From: Phialocephala subalpina
Lineage: Eukaryota > Ascomycota > Leotiomycetes > Helotiales > Mollisiaceae
Reading direction: 5' to 3'
NCBI GenBank assembly: GCA_900073065.1
Contig: FJOG01000011.1
Span: 1,496,912 to 1,560,911 of the forward strand
DNA: 64,000 nt
This document shows, in pieces, positions 23,240 to 35,100 of this stretch (within the stretch, counting starts at the first letter, position 1; each line of letters begins with the position of its first letter). Under the pieces are notes generated by a model, which saw only the letters and a list, made by a program, of their open reading frames with translations, did not search any database and was not told the DNA's origin. A program made the position numbers and the translations under genes.

Positions 23240-24559
23240 CTACCGCCCAAACGCTTTCCACGTCACCATACTTATTCCTTCACTAAAGACGGCCTGCGAT
23301 ACCGACCACAGCGAACCCAAGACAGTCGCTTTCGTCTCGAGAAGAAAGTACGACCAGACTCGATACATGAAGTCCAGTCCCATTACTTCCGGAAAAAATG
23401 CTTGCTCCGCGACAGCATAGCCTGAGTACTGCTCACCATCTATTTCTCCACCTCTGACGTGCTCAACAAAGTAAGCAGCTGAGCTGGCAGCCCCAAGTCC
23501 AACATCCATACCCAGCTTCTTGTGTTCCAAGTCAAACCACCATCGTTCTCCCGTCTCTGGGGCGATGAAGTCCAGAGTCCAGGCAGAATTTGGATCCAAA
23601 AATTCACTATGTACGGCGCCTCCGTACTTTTTACCGATGATGAGGTGGTTAGTCGCAGCCGTCGAAGTCTTATTCAGAGGGCCGTAGGCTGTGAAAATAG
23701 GCTTTCCATCCTTGAGAAGCATAGCTGATTGGTATTCGACCCCAAAATTGATTTTTGAAACTGGATGCCAGATTGAAAAGGCATACGGTCCAGCAACCCC
23801 TCTCACAAGGCGCCACCCAAGCACAATCGTGAACCAATCAAAGGCAGCCCAGAAATGGTTATGACCTCCAAAGCCGGAGAATTTGAGTCGACTTCCTGCC
23901 ACAGTAACATCCACTTTGGCTTCTGCAGCCACGATGGATTCTGTGAAATGCAAGTGCGGACTCAATTGCGTTGAAGCAGTGCGAGAGGGCCAAGTCTCGC
24001 CATCCGGATATCTTGATGGACCAAATGACTCCAATTCCACCTTTCCTTGGACCGTGGGACTGTTGAGCTCAACCACGGCCGTTTTCAAGTCTGCCGAAAT
24101 CCGGAAAGCGAATGTTTTTTCCGGACTTGACCAAGTACCGAACACTTCACCACAGCAATCCTCCACCCTTGAGATCTTTACAGCTTCAACCAATCCAAAT
24201 GATGTTCCATTAGCCCACGAAAATCTAAGCTCTAGACGTAAGACGCCTTGTCCGAAAAGCTTGTATGAAGGATCTCGTGCGAATGAAGTGACAAACATAT
24301 CTCCAGCTTCGGAAACGCCCTCGAAATACCAATGTTCCCATGCTGTGTCGTTAACTGCGGACATTTTGGACCGCTCGAAAGAGTCGAGGGGTGATGTGGA
24401 GAGCCATATTGGAGATTTGACGGTTTTGAATGCTGACACATCGGTGGTGAAGCAGGCCGAGTGGCAAGAGGTTGATTCGGGTTCTGTGAATATGTGCTGC
24501 CAGGTCCAGGCCGTAGAGGCGAAATACAGGCAGGTACAAAGGCGAGATATTGACCACAT
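23240..24559 (-). CDS. Diels-Alderase-like (CrtC/Fsa2/CcsF-type beta-barrel) protein
   Basis: A single exon encodes 439 aa starting at an ATG. After a hydrophobic N-terminus the protein shows the pattern of fungal lipocalin-like Diels-Alderases: NDTAWEHWYFEGVSEAG, GVLRLELRFSW, GFGGHNHFWAAFDW, RGVAGPYAFSIWHPVS and a C-terminal half rich in beta strands. Relatives with hydroxyneurosporene-synthase-like fold (Fsa2, CghA, MycB, CcsF/PyiF) catalyse an intramolecular [4+2] cycloaddition on PKS-NRPS products, forming decalins or the cytochalasan macrocycle/isoindolone. It is transcribed divergently from the trans-ER gene 437 bp away, as expected for co-regulated pathway genes. The reaction assignment rests on family and context. 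The possible N-terminal signal segment is a point to watch. Confidence 0.78.
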   Translation of the reverse strand: MWSISRLCTCLYFASTAWTWQHIFTEPESTSCHSACFTTDVSAFKTVKSPIWLSTSPLDSFERSKMSAVNDTAWEHWYFEGVSEAGDMFVTSFARDPSYKLFGQGVLRLELRFSWANGTSFGLVEAVKISRVEDCCGEVFGTWSSPEKTFAFRISADLKTAVVELNSPTVQGKVELESFGPSRYPDGETWPSRTASTQLSPHLHFTESIVAAEAKVDVTVAGSRLKFSGFGGHNHFWAAFDWFTIVLGWRLVRGVAGPYAFSIWHPVSKINFGVEYQSAMLLKDGKPIFTAYGPLNKTSTAATNHLIIGKKYGGAVHSEFLDPNSAWTLDFIAPETGERWWFDLEHKKLGMDVGLGAASSAAYFVEHVRGGEIDGEQYSGYAVAEQAFFPEVMGLDFMYRVWSYFLLETKATVLGSLWSVSQAVFSEGISMVTWKAFGR

Positions 24560-24996
24560 TATGATGGGAATGTGAGAGACGATTGAAGAAGACGTAATGC
24601 AGCAGGCACTCTGGAGGTGAGGTTCAAGATACCATGTTGAGGACGGTGACGAGAACTATCGGAGACATACTAGTAAGATTGAGCCTCGGAAAACTACCAC
24701 TTGAGTGAATAAAGAGGAGTTCGGGTGCCTCAAAGTGTAAAACTCTCCGAGCTACAATACGCTGCGATGTTGTTGAGGGTCATCGGAGACATCTGCAGGT
24801 ACAAAGCTCGAGAAATGCTGATTCGGACCGAACCTCAACCCCACATCGGACGGAAACATACACACCCCGGAAAGCGTACTACAGGAGATGAAAGAGTCTC
24901 ACTAACAATTCCAGCCTGTGTCAAACCCATCCTTTGTGCAGCAAAAGGTGCTAAGTGCTCAATTTCCGCTTACACTCTCATACCCATACTCCCAAC
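24560..24996. promoter_or_regulatory. Bidirectional promoter of Diels-Alderase and trans-ER genes
   Basis: 437 bp separate two divergent start codons. It contains a perfect 11-bp palindrome TTCGGACCGAA at 24822..24832, of the inverted CGG type that Zn2Cys6 dimers bind. Two Zn2Cys6 regulators are encoded in the same cluster, so this is a candidate operator, though unproven. A non-ATG open frame across the region has no domain features. Confidence 0.45.
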
Positions 24997-26126
24997 ATGG
25001 CCGTCCCTGGCCCCCAACTTCCAACACACCAAACCGTCATCCGCCAACAACAAGATTGTACTCTTGGAATCTCAAAAAATGTTCCTCTCCCCTCCCTTCA
25101 AGAACCTAACACAATTCTCATAAAAACGCATGCCGTGCCCCTCAACCCGTGTGACTGGAAAATGCCCGCTCGCTTCCCCTGTCCCCTCGCTACGGACGGC
25201 TGCGACTTCGCCGGCACCATAGTCCAACTCAGCCCAGGCATCACTCGACCTCTAAAAATAGGTGACAGAGTAGTTGGAGCTGTTCATGGGAGTAATCCTG
25301 CCAGGAAGGAAGATGGGGCTTTTGCGGAGTACGTGGTTACTTGTGCTGATTTTGTGTTTGTGGTTCCGGAAAGCTGGGAGTGGGAGAAAGCAGCAGCGTT
25401 TGGGGGAATTGGAATAGCGACTGTAGGGGTGGGGTTGTGGTATAGTTTGGGGGTGCCCGGGACGGTGGAGAGGAGGTGTGAGACGAGGTGTGTTGTGCTG
25501 GTTAATGGGGGGGCGTCGGCGAGTGGGACGATGGCTATTCAGTGTTTAAGATTGTTTGTCCCTATTGACTTCGATTGTGAGCGATTACTAAGTTATGGAA
25601 TAGGGCAGGGTTGATACCCATAGCTACATGCTCCCGGCGAAGTTCTGAGATGGTAAAATCATTTGGTGCGGAGGAGGTCTTTGATTACAATGATCCGAAC
25701 TGCGCAGCTGATATCCGAGCCTACACCAAGAACTCGTTGAAATATGTTCTTGACTGTATTGCCACAAGTTCCACTATCAAATTATGCTACGCAGCTATTG
25801 GAAGACTTGGAGGAAAGTACACGGCATTGGAGATGCCTCCTCTTGCTGCGGGGTTGAGACAAAATATTAAGTTGGATAGGATTCTGGGAATGATGGTGCT
25901 GGGAAAAGAAATTGAGTTGAGTGAGGGATATCATCGACCTGCTGATCCAGAGTGTCATGCTTTTGGGTTGAAGTGGTACAAATTGGTCCAGGAGTTGATA
26001 GATGAGGGGAAGCTGAGACCGCATCCTTACAAGGTTATGGACGGGGGATTTGAAGGGATCTTGGAGGGATTGGATCTTTTGCGGGAGGGGAAGAATCAGG
26101 GTACTAAGCTGGTGTACTTTTTATGA
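24997..26126 (+). CDS. Trans-acting enoyl reductase (LovC/TenC/CcsC-type)
   Basis: Exons 24997..25553 and 25604..26126 give 359 aa. The 50-bp intron closes the frame exactly. The protein is a medium-chain dehydrogenase/reductase: GroES-like part with NPCDWKMP, LATDGCDFAGT and GDRVVGAVHG, then a nucleotide-binding fold with VNGGASASGTMAIQ, and AGLIPIATCSRRSSEMVKSF followed by GAEEVFDYND. These segments are typical of stand-alone enoyl reductases that reduce the growing chain in trans for highly reducing PKS-NRPSs whose own ER domain is inactive. NADPH is the expected cofactor. The PKS-NRPS of this cluster does have an apparently dead ER region, which fits. It faces the alpha/beta hydrolase gene tail to tail with about 216 bp between them. 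Confidence 0.9.
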
Positions 26127-26342
26127 ATGGATATTTGATGAAACTGTATCCATCGGCCCTCTAGATTGACTTTTAAACGACAAAAGGGGGAAGCGCTCGA
26201 CTCCAGTCAGAGACTAGAGGACGGTGAGGTAAGTAATGACGAAGAGTTTAGTTTTAATAAGCTGGAAATTGTATTAGTTCTCCCTTAAAGGCATAGATTG
26301 AACGGACAATCGTTATTCCTCGGCCAAATCTGTTGTTCGTCA

Positions 26343-27635
26343 TCACTTCTTTGCAATCGCCTCCCTCCTAATCTCAAAATGTTGGTCCAAGAACCGAAAA
26401 GTCTTCTCATGCAACAGCCCCCAAGCCCCAACCTTCGCCTGCAAGCCTCCCTCGCCAGGATCATTCGGAATCCACACCTCCTTCTTCACCTCCTCAATAT
26501 GCCCCAACTTCTTCATAATCTTCCCCGCCGACAACTCTGGATCAAAATAAATACTATGCGCTGCCCCCGAAGCTAATACTGGACACTTCACCCTATCCAA
26601 AAACTCACCACCATCCGGTAATCGGAATGTGAATTCTCGCATTCGTTTCAACAAGTCGACAGGACGTTCGGTTCCCATGATCCAGGAGGAACAGGAGACT
26701 TCCCAATGGGATTGAAAGCTGAAACGGCCTTGGAATCGAGTCATCCAGTCTACGAGCCAGTCCGGGATCCACCCAGATGTCCACCCTTTGATGAACCCTG
26801 GTGGCATGCGGGAGGTGACGAGATCCCACATGTCGTAGAATGCATCGCCTGCTACGCAAGCTTTTATTCGGGGATCTGAAGCTCCTCGAAGGGCGTAGTA
26901 ACCTCCGAGGGAGAGGCCTGTCGTCGCGATTCGATTCATGTCGAGCTCGATCTCGGGGTGTGAAGTGGAGTAGATTTCTAGGTGGTCTAGTACTGCGGAT
27001 ATGACGACTTCCCAGTCTGGTCTTTGGAAGATTTTGTCTCGACGTAGGACGATTCCTTGGCCTGGCCCTTCGAATGTGAGGACTGCATATCCGAGGTCTG
27101 CTCCAGCAACTGGGAGCGAGTAGTACATCTCTTCTTGAGTCGAATCCGCTCCACAGGACAAAACGACAAGGGGTATCTTTCCCGGAAAGCGCTTTGAGGT
27201 GGGAGGGAGATAGAGATAGCCTGGAAGCTTGTATCCCTGATACTCAATCTCAAGCAATTTGACTTCCCCGTCCATCAACTTGGTTGCTTGCTGAAAATTC
27301 TCAATGCTCCTCTCTAGCAGCGGAAGCACACGCGAATCCTTTGCACTTGGCCTGTCGAAGAACATATACTGACTCGCACGGAAGTAATTTGATGCTCGTA
27401 GGAACGCATTTCGAGCTATAGGAGAATGACCCGCAGCGAGAGCATCTCTTGCAATCTTCTCGGCCTTCTCGCCTTGCTTGTACCATGCGCGATGCCAGCT
27501 CTCTGGATTATCACGTTTGATTTCACCAACGGCATCGAGGAATTCTCCAATTTCGCATCCGCCGAAGGGGGCTGTGCCTAGGATGCGAGTGATTTCGAAA
27601 TTGAAGAATTCATGAGACTTAAAGAATTCGTACAT
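26343..27635 (-). CDS. Alpha/beta hydrolase, cytochalasan-cluster type
   Basis: A single exon of 430 aa starts with ATG at 27635. The helical N-terminal region (residues 1-120) and the fold after KLPGYLYLPP place it in the DUF1100/FrsA-like alpha/beta hydrolases. The nucleophile elbow is GLSLGG with Ser242. The acid is probably the Asp near SIYFDPE, and the His is in WGLLHEKTF near residue 409. Hydrolases of this kind (CcsE, PyiE) are part of the conserved core of cytochalasan clusters and are linked to forming the pyrrolinone after reductive release. Free esterases share the fold, so the pathway role rests on context: it sits between the trans-ER and the PKS-NRPS. The gene is intact, with codon use like its neighbours. 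Confidence 0.82.
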   Translation of the reverse strand: MYEFFKSHEFFNFEITRILGTAPFGGCEIGEFLDAVGEIKRDNPESWHRAWYKQGEKAEKIARDALAAGHSPIARNAFLRASNYFRASQYMFFDRPSAKDSRVLPLLERSIENFQQATKLMDGEVKLLEIEYQGYKLPGYLYLPPTSKRFPGKIPLVVLSCGADSTQEEMYYSLPVAGADLGYAVLTFEGPGQGIVLRRDKIFQRPDWEVVISAVLDHLEIYSTSHPEIELDMNRIATTGLSLGGYYALRGASDPRIKACVAGDAFYDMWDLVTSRMPPGFIKGWTSGWIPDWLVDWMTRFQGRFSFQSHWEVSCSSWIMGTERPVDLLKRMREFTFRLPDGGEFLDRVKCPVLASGAAHSIYFDPELSAGKIMKKLGHIEEVKKEVWIPNDPGEGGLQAKVGAWGLLHEKTFRFLDQHFEIRREAIAKK

Positions 27636-28079
27636 CTTCGAGAAGGTAAAATTACTTGCTGGGACAGGCGAAGTTTCTTTGCCAGGCGGCCTTTAACCCA
27701 TAGCTAGATCGATTCGGGATCTCCGATCTTGGTCCAGATCGCAGACATTCGGTAGGGTTTGTTGTATGTACCCCTTGTTCGGTATTCGCTTCGGAGACAT
27801 GCATGAAAAGGGGAAAATCGGGACTCGGGCGTGAGACGGCATTCATGGCTGCAGTCAGCAATCTCAAGTGATTCGGATGTCGCAATCTCCCTTTTCTTAT
27901 GTCAGTCCATACCAATCAATAATGCGCTGATCAGGTCGCTAGTGAGAAGTAGTCTCGGGCGTAGACGCTGGTCGTAGCTGGCGTATAAATGATAGCTCGG
28001 TTTGAAAATGTTCTGCATCCATCAATAATCAGCAAGCCACACACAAAGCACCCATCAATCATCAGTGACCAACGACAAA
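27636..28079. promoter_or_regulatory. Divergent promoter region, hydrolase / small membrane protein
   Basis: 444 bp lie between the divergent starts of the hydrolase (-) and the small membrane protein (+). Several TTCGG/TCGG half-sites occur between about 27705 and 27800, comparable to halves of the palindrome in the Diels-Alderase/trans-ER promoter. The AT content rises toward the + strand start. Confidence 0.35.
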
Positions 28080-28616
28080 ATGTCCGGTTTCTTCGTCCCC
28101 GTACTGCGGGTGACGACACTCGTTGCCTCTACGGCCCTGTAAGCACCGACGTTCGAGTACCGTCTTACCTGCTAATTTTCAGCCCAAAGCCTGACTTGCA
28201 ACATGGACCAAGTCTTCATCTTCCGCGCCTGGATCTCTCCCACAATTCCTGCATCTCATGGAAAAGTAGCACCTCACTGGTACCGATCATTTTTGGACCA
28301 ACTCCTTGCCCCACTAAGCGGGTATCTCCTCGTCTCGCTCGTGAGTGCTGCGGCCAACGTGTATATCCGTACTGAAGGCGACGACCTGGCGCGAAAGTGG
28401 TATGCTGCGAACTTCGTGTTCGCCATTCTGCATATGGCTCCTGCAGTGAAAGCGTATGAGCAGATCAAGCTTATCTGGGATCGTGATGGAGACGGTAAAT
28501 CGAATCTGAAGGGCATGAAAGGATGGTTGGCCGTGAATACCGTGAGAGCATGGATTTCTGATATTCCGGCCTTTGTATGTGCTCTGATTGCGACGGGCTT
28601 GATGGTGAAATTATGA
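28080..28616 (+). CDS. Small multi-pass membrane protein (DUF1772-like, tentative)
   Basis: Exons 28080..28138 and 28190..28616 give 161 aa. The intron has a GTAAGC donor and an AAAG acceptor, chosen because it keeps the hydrophobic frame open; a start at the internal ATG (28203) is the alternative. Three to four hydrophobic stretches are visible (VLRVTTLVASTALL, LAPLSGYLLVSLVSAA, FVFAILHMAPAV, ISDIPAFVCALIATGLM). The motif WLAVNTVRAWISD before the last one resembles the Asn/Arg signature of DUF1772/anthrone-oxygenase-like proteins, but the match is weak. Its position inside the cluster, divergent from the hydrolase, suggests a pathway role, possibly oxidation or transport. The function is unknown. 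Confidence 0.6.
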
Positions 28617-29134
28617 GATGTATACGGGCGCAACTAAACTTAGTCACTCGACTGAGTTCAATTGGATCTCCGCGTAGTCACATGATACTTGTAATCATTC
28701 GTTGGGGGGAGAGAGACAGACAGAAATCAATACGAAAAGTAAAAAATTCTTGAAACAATTAACATTGTGATGTGTAGTGAGAGGCGTGATTCAAACAGAG
28801 CGGGGAGAATAGGCAGGTATCTACGAAGGTAGAGTGCATTAGATTCGTTCCACGTGACGCTGGAATTGGTTGCATTGATAAGTTCTTGCAAGCGTTTTTA
28901 GTTCGGAAATACTTCAAACCTTTGGAATTTCCGTCACGCAGTCGATGTGGAAAGGAGGGGAAGATGAGAAGTGGTATAGTGTGAGGGAGCAAGATAGGAG
29001 CGGGGAGACTATTAGTCATCAGTATTAATCTGCTCTAGTCCTAGACTACTGTATTCTACCGCATTGTATCTCGAGTCACCTCCATGTATCAACTTTTCTT
29101 CACTTTGAAGTACTGCATTGGTGTCATGTACTCT
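28617..29134. other. 3' intergenic region between membrane protein and PKS-NRPS
   Basis: This stretch separates the 3' end of the membrane-protein gene and the 3' end of the PKS-NRPS gene (convergent). No coding sequence is supported. The minus-strand open frame 29019..28759 lacks features. Confidence 0.5.
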
Positions 29135-32100
29135 TCAAGAACCCTTCAACAACCTTGGAAATACCAAGAATGCTCCCAGCGACTCTGATCGATCCTCCAG
29201 CGTGTCCTGGGCCGTTCTCAAGAACTCCGCGACCAGCTCATTCAATCCTTCCTTCCTTGCCCTGGTCGTCCAGTCCGGGAGCGTGAGCACTTCAAACCCC
29301 AGTCCCTCGCCATCATTGCCCGGTGATGCTCCAACGCTGTCCATAGGAACTACCATTTCTCCAGCGTGATGAACATACTTCACGAGCGACTTGCTGTCAG
29401 CATTGACCAGGGATGCTAATATTGCGCTGGAGACATTCTCCACATCAATGAGATCCAGGAAACCACTCTCCGATCCCATCTTCTCTCCATTTCCTCTCAA
29501 CAACGGCACGGCTCGCATAATCAAAGAAAACTTGAGCATGTTCGCCATCATGTCCGTGGGGGCTGAATCTTCTCCCATGATGCTTGAGGGTCGGTGAATC
29601 CACACAGGCAGGCCGAACTCTTGGCTTGCCTTTTCCAGATATACCTCGCTGGCCCATTTACTCGAAGTGTACCCATCTGAGCCGTCCGTCGGTGGGAAGT
29701 ACGCAGCAGCAGATCTCTCTGGAAATTCAGGAAGACCGCTGAGATGAGCAATCCCGGCTGTGGAAATGTAATGAATCGGTGTCCGGTGCGGACTAGCAAG
29801 ACGGACCACCTCCTTAGTCGCTTCAAGATTGATGGGCTTCAAAGAATGATACGTCTTCATAAAGGAAACGTCCGCTGCGTTGTGGATGATGGCATCGATA
29901 TATCCGAAGACCTCATCTGACTTTGCCTGTGGAAGACCAAGGTTGGTGCTGACCAGATCGCCGTAGTGAAGGGTTACCTTTGGCGACGAAAACTGAGCAG
30001 GTAGAGGCCTCGAGCTATCCCCTCTAATGCCAACACAATGGATGTGAGCGATCCTTGGGTCCCTCACGAGCTGACGGAGGAGCGTACGACCCAGGAAACC
30101 GGTCGAGCCTGTGAGAGCGATCGTCTGCAGACTGGAAGACACACGGCGCTTGGTACTCGTTGAAGCAGAACCAGCATGGGGGCGTAAGGACGTTTCAGCA
30201 ACCCAATCTATCTTGATCTTCTCTTCAACTTTCTGAGGCTCTATCATACCCGCCATTTTTCCAAGCGTGCTATTTTCGAAAATTCTTGGCAGAGAGAACC
30301 TGGTCCCGAATACCTTGTTGATCTCCCGCTGAAGTTGAACAAGCCGCATTGAATTGCCTCCGACATGAAAGAAATCAGACTGCTTATCGAGTACATATTG
30401 ATTAGCCAGATCTTTTGGGAGGACCTTCTGCCAAACACTTCTCATTTTATGCTCTGTCTCGCTCATGTTATCGTCTGCATACTCGTCTTGAGATGTATCC
30501 GGGAGGGGTAGTGAGCCAATAGCTTTGCGGTCCAGCTTGAAGTGTTTGGTGAGCGGAAGCTTGTCAAGGGGTATGACCAGTGATGGCCGCATATATTGTG
30601 GCACTGGAAGATCGGCTACCAGTTTTTGCAAGTAGCTCTTTGGGTTGTCCGGCGTCTCGCCAATTGCAAAGGTAACATGAGCGACAAGGAAACGATCAGA
30701 GTCACCGCGAACTGAAACGGCGGCTTCTGTCAAAGTTCCACCGGATGTGACGACCAAATTCTTCTCGATGTCCTGCAGTTCCATTCGCTGGCCGCGAATT
30801 TTAACTTGAGTGCTTCCAACAATTCTTCCTTCTACAATCACTACACCATTGCTGTTCATACGACCTCTGTCACCGGTACGGTACATCTTTGTCCATCCTT
30901 TGGTTACGAACTCTGGAGATGCGAAAGGATCCGAAAGGAAAAGCGCATTGGTCTGGTCCTCGTTGTTGATATATCCATCCGCAATTCCAACCCCTGACAG
31001 GACAAGCTCGCCTGGAAGTCCGACGGGTAGTGCGTTCAGATCCTCATCCACAATATAGCACGCTGCATTTGGAATCGCCGGACCTACAGGAACACCCCCA
31101 TTTTCTCTCGTATAGTCGACTAAAGTCATATTTGAGATGATGGACGCTTCACAGGGGCCGTATCCGTTGAAGACTCGGAAATGTGGTTTTTGAAGTTGTC
31201 TAAACGTCTGAAGCAAAGTTGCGGGGAGTACCTCGCCGGCAGCCATCGCCGTTGACCAATGTTGACTCCTCTTCAAAGGGTTTCCAGCAACTTGGAGCCA
31301 CCAGGTATATTCAAACGGAGTAGCGATCGTAATGGTCGCCTTCTGGCAGACAATGAGATCCACCAGCGCAGTAGGATCGGCCCTTTGGGCGCTGCTCGCT
31401 ACTACAAGGCAACCGCCCGTTGCAAGAGCAAGAAAGGTCTCCCAAAGGCTTAAATCGAATGTAGAAGGTGTTTGCTGCAGAATTCGCGATCCAGGGCCAG
31501 CTTCCATCGCTTTTGCGGTACACTCTATCGGATTGCACATACCCACATGCTTCAACAAAGTACCCTTCGGCACTCCTGTTGTACCGCTGGTGTAGAGAAG
31601 GTAACCTGGCGAATTGGCCTTAGGGGCCACCTCTACGGTGGCATGATCCCTCTCAGCCCAAGATGAAATGTCCACCACACTGGCGCCGGGACAATTCAGC
31701 ATTTGAGCCTGTTTGAATGTAGCTGGATGGGTCAAGATTATTTTGGCTTGACAGTCGTTCACTACCGCTTTCAGGCGAGCAACAGGCGAGCGCAGATCCA
31801 ATGGCACGTATGTGGCGCCAACTTTGAGAATCGCCAATAATGAAGCAACCCAGTCGATGCTGGGTTCTTGCAGCGTCGCGATCCGCCATCCTGGCTCGAG
31901 GCCGAGTTCAAGCATACTCACGGCGATAGTGTTACTCCTGGCATCTAGTTGTCGGTATGACAGCTCAATTTCAGAGCCATCTATAACTGCGGGTGAGTCG
32001 CCGTAAGCATAGACCATTTGCTGTATACGATGGGGTATAGTCTCTGGCCACTTGGATTTTACTATCGGTCCTGTAATTCTCTAGTCAGTACATTGAGTTT

Positions 32101-35100
32101 GTTGTGACAATCATGCGCTTCTTGACTGCATGCAAAAACCATACCTACTGACCTCTTCCCTTTTCGAGTGCATTCTCCACATCCAAAGGATTATGCAAGG
32201 TAACATTGTCCAACGATGACTCTGGCCTAGAGGCAAATTGTTCGAGCAGCCACAAGTAGCTCCTCATCAAAATTTCCGCTTCATCTTCAGAGTACAAGCT
32301 ACTCTGAACCTGGAAGATGACGACAACAGGGTCCTTGGCATCATCCACAATCGAGAGCATAATATCATATGCTGTCTGCCCCACATCATACTGCTCCTCC
32401 CCAAGAGTACATTTGAAAAGGTCTGGCTTCGCCTCAATCGGTGGTTTGTAGTCAATAAATGCTTGGAAAATGGGGCTGTACTCCATAGATCGCTCGGGTT
32501 GCAATTGCTCGATCAAAACATCCAGGGGAAGTCGTGTGTTAGCTAATGCGTTGCGCACCTTGGACTGGACTTCCTTGATCGAGGCTGCGAAACGTTGATC
32601 CGCCTGCTGACGGAACCGGAGAGGCAGCATGTTCAAATACAGTCCGATGCTGTCAAGTTCATCAAGTTCTGTACGATTGGCATTTGTCATGCCAATGCAG
32701 AGGTCGTCGATCTCGAGGAATCGGGACAGCAGCGTCTTGAAAACGGCAAGATGGAAGTGAAATGGGGAGATCTTGTATTTGGCGCAGGCTGCTTTGACCA
32801 AAGCAGTGATCTTTTGCGGTATCTTGGCGTCAACTCTATTGTGAGCATAGCTTGTCTGGGGTTGGCGAGCACGAATCTTGGAGAAGGGGAGCAGAGGGAG
32901 AACAGGTGGGAGGTCTTTGAACTCGTTCTTCCAGTACGCCAGTTCTTGGTCCATTTCACCTTGGTGGAATGCTCTCCGTTGACGAGCTGCATGATCTGGG
33001 TATTGCAAGACCTCTGCACTCAGCGGCAATCCTCTGTATGCTTTGTCAAGATCTTTAAGAAGAATCTGCAAGCTCATGGAATCCATGTTGATATGATGGT
33101 AGCCCACAGCCAGGAAGTGCGAACTAGAGTTTTGCGATAGGAGCGCGATTTGCATCAAATCCCCGTTTGCCAGGTCATATTCGCGAACCTTCAATCGCGC
33201 AAACTCCTTTTCGACATCCTCCCTTGAATAGATGTTTCGATGTTCCAGTTGGAATGCAGGCTCAGCCAAGATCTCCTGCATAGGTTCCCCTTCCTCCGAA
33301 TAGACGAATTGAGTTCGAAGAGCAGAATGCCTATGTACGACCTTCTGGAAGGCCCAGGACAGCCTTCCCACATCGATCTCTCCAGTCAGTTGAATCACAA
33401 ACACGACGTTGAAAGCTGTCTGATCTTCCAACATGGCGCCAAGAAACCAGAATCGAGATTGTCCGTAAGACATTACCTCCTTTCTGACGCTTAGGTCAAG
33501 ACTCGCTGATAACTCTGTGTTGGGAGTTGGCACCGTCATATCCCCCGTCGAATCGTCGGAGTCCCTGGTGCTCGATGCACTGGAAGGCAGAACCGCGGCG
33601 TTTTGGTCACGACCGCTCTCAAGCGGTTGCGGTGATTCTTGCACAACGACGTGAGGTGGTAGTGCATTCTCCCTCTTCAGGTTTGGAGTCAATTCGGCCG
33701 GGAATTTCTGGATGGCCAGCTCGATCATAGCAGCTACCGTAGCTCCGCCTAGAATTTTCAACACAGGAATGTCGACCATCAGCTCGTTCAAGAACCATGA
33801 TCGGATTTCCACAGCCACAAGAGAGTCGGTTCCAAGCTCCTCCGCGCTTGCGTCTACGGAAGGTACTTCGTCAAGCTGAAGCATGACTTGCAATTTCTGC
33901 AAGAACGATTCTGGAAAAGTGTCAGTTCTACAACTGTTCGGGAATCTGTGTTCTGTCATTTAAGTACCTCGGATGAGCTCATGAACTTCATCATCAGTTG
34001 TCGCAGCAAGGATTTGCGTTCTGAGCTGTACCTTCGCAGTCGATGTTTGTTTCAGCACCCCTCCTTGGCGAACGACCACGTGATAGAATATGGGGTTTTG
34101 AGCAAGTCTGTCCTCTTCCTTCTTGATGGCACGCAGGCCTGTGATGATCTCGTAAGTCTCTCCGCTGTTGGAACGCCCTGCAAGAACAGCCTCCGCGAAC
34201 AGCAGGTGAAAGTCACGCTCCGACATCATCCGGTAGCCAGCTTGAATGACACGATCTCTTGTAGTATCGTCGACCTCTCGGGAGAAGTACCCAATTCCCA
34301 TGATGGCACCGATTACCATAATTGAGCCTGCCAAGCTCTTTCTTCGCCTTTGAGCAACGAGGCCGTTCAGGAACATATTGGCGGTTGTGTAATTCGACTG
34401 GCCGTGTTGCCCACAAATGGTGGCTATTGACGACAGCAAGATAAAAAAGTCGAGATCAGCGTCTTGGAAAATCTCATCCAGATACTTACTTCCGTTTACT
34501 TTGGGTTCTAACACACGATTCATAATTTCAACGGTCATATCTGGCAGTGCAGTGTCTTGCAAGACCATGGCACCATTCGCAACGCCTGCAATTGGAGGCA
34601 TGGTCTCCCGGATGTCGTCGACTAAGGCTCTGACCGCTGCTCGATCGTTAATGTTGCTGGGAAGAGATTAGTATGTTGGCTTGGATCAGGAGATTGAGAC
34701 ATACTTAGCTACAACACGAACTTCTACGCCCAGTTCTCGTGCTTTCTCCAGCCACTTGTCGTCAACAGCGGGCTTACGGCTGGTCAGCACAATGTGCTTA
34801 GCACCGAGTCGAGCCATATACAGGGCAAGAGATCGTCCAAGTTGACCAGATAGTCCGAACAGCAAGTATGTCTTATCGGCTTGCAATGATACTTTGGCGT
34901 CGACAGGCTGAACCTTCACTGGGACAATGGGAGCAACCCAATCGATGACTTTGTCGACATAATCGGCGTTAGATCCTGTAAGGCTGTAGAGTTCAGGCAG
35001 CGAAATCTGGGTTGCTGCAATCGAGTCTAGGAAATTGACAGATGTAGCATTCACATGCCTATATGCTTCCTCGAGTAATATACGAATTGAAGCAGTGGTT

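Noticed and set aside
27989..28375. + strand frame overlapping the small membrane protein
   Set aside because: The overlapping frame at 28203-28616 is hydrophobic and protein-like; this one is not, and the splice that would favour it leads to a stop.
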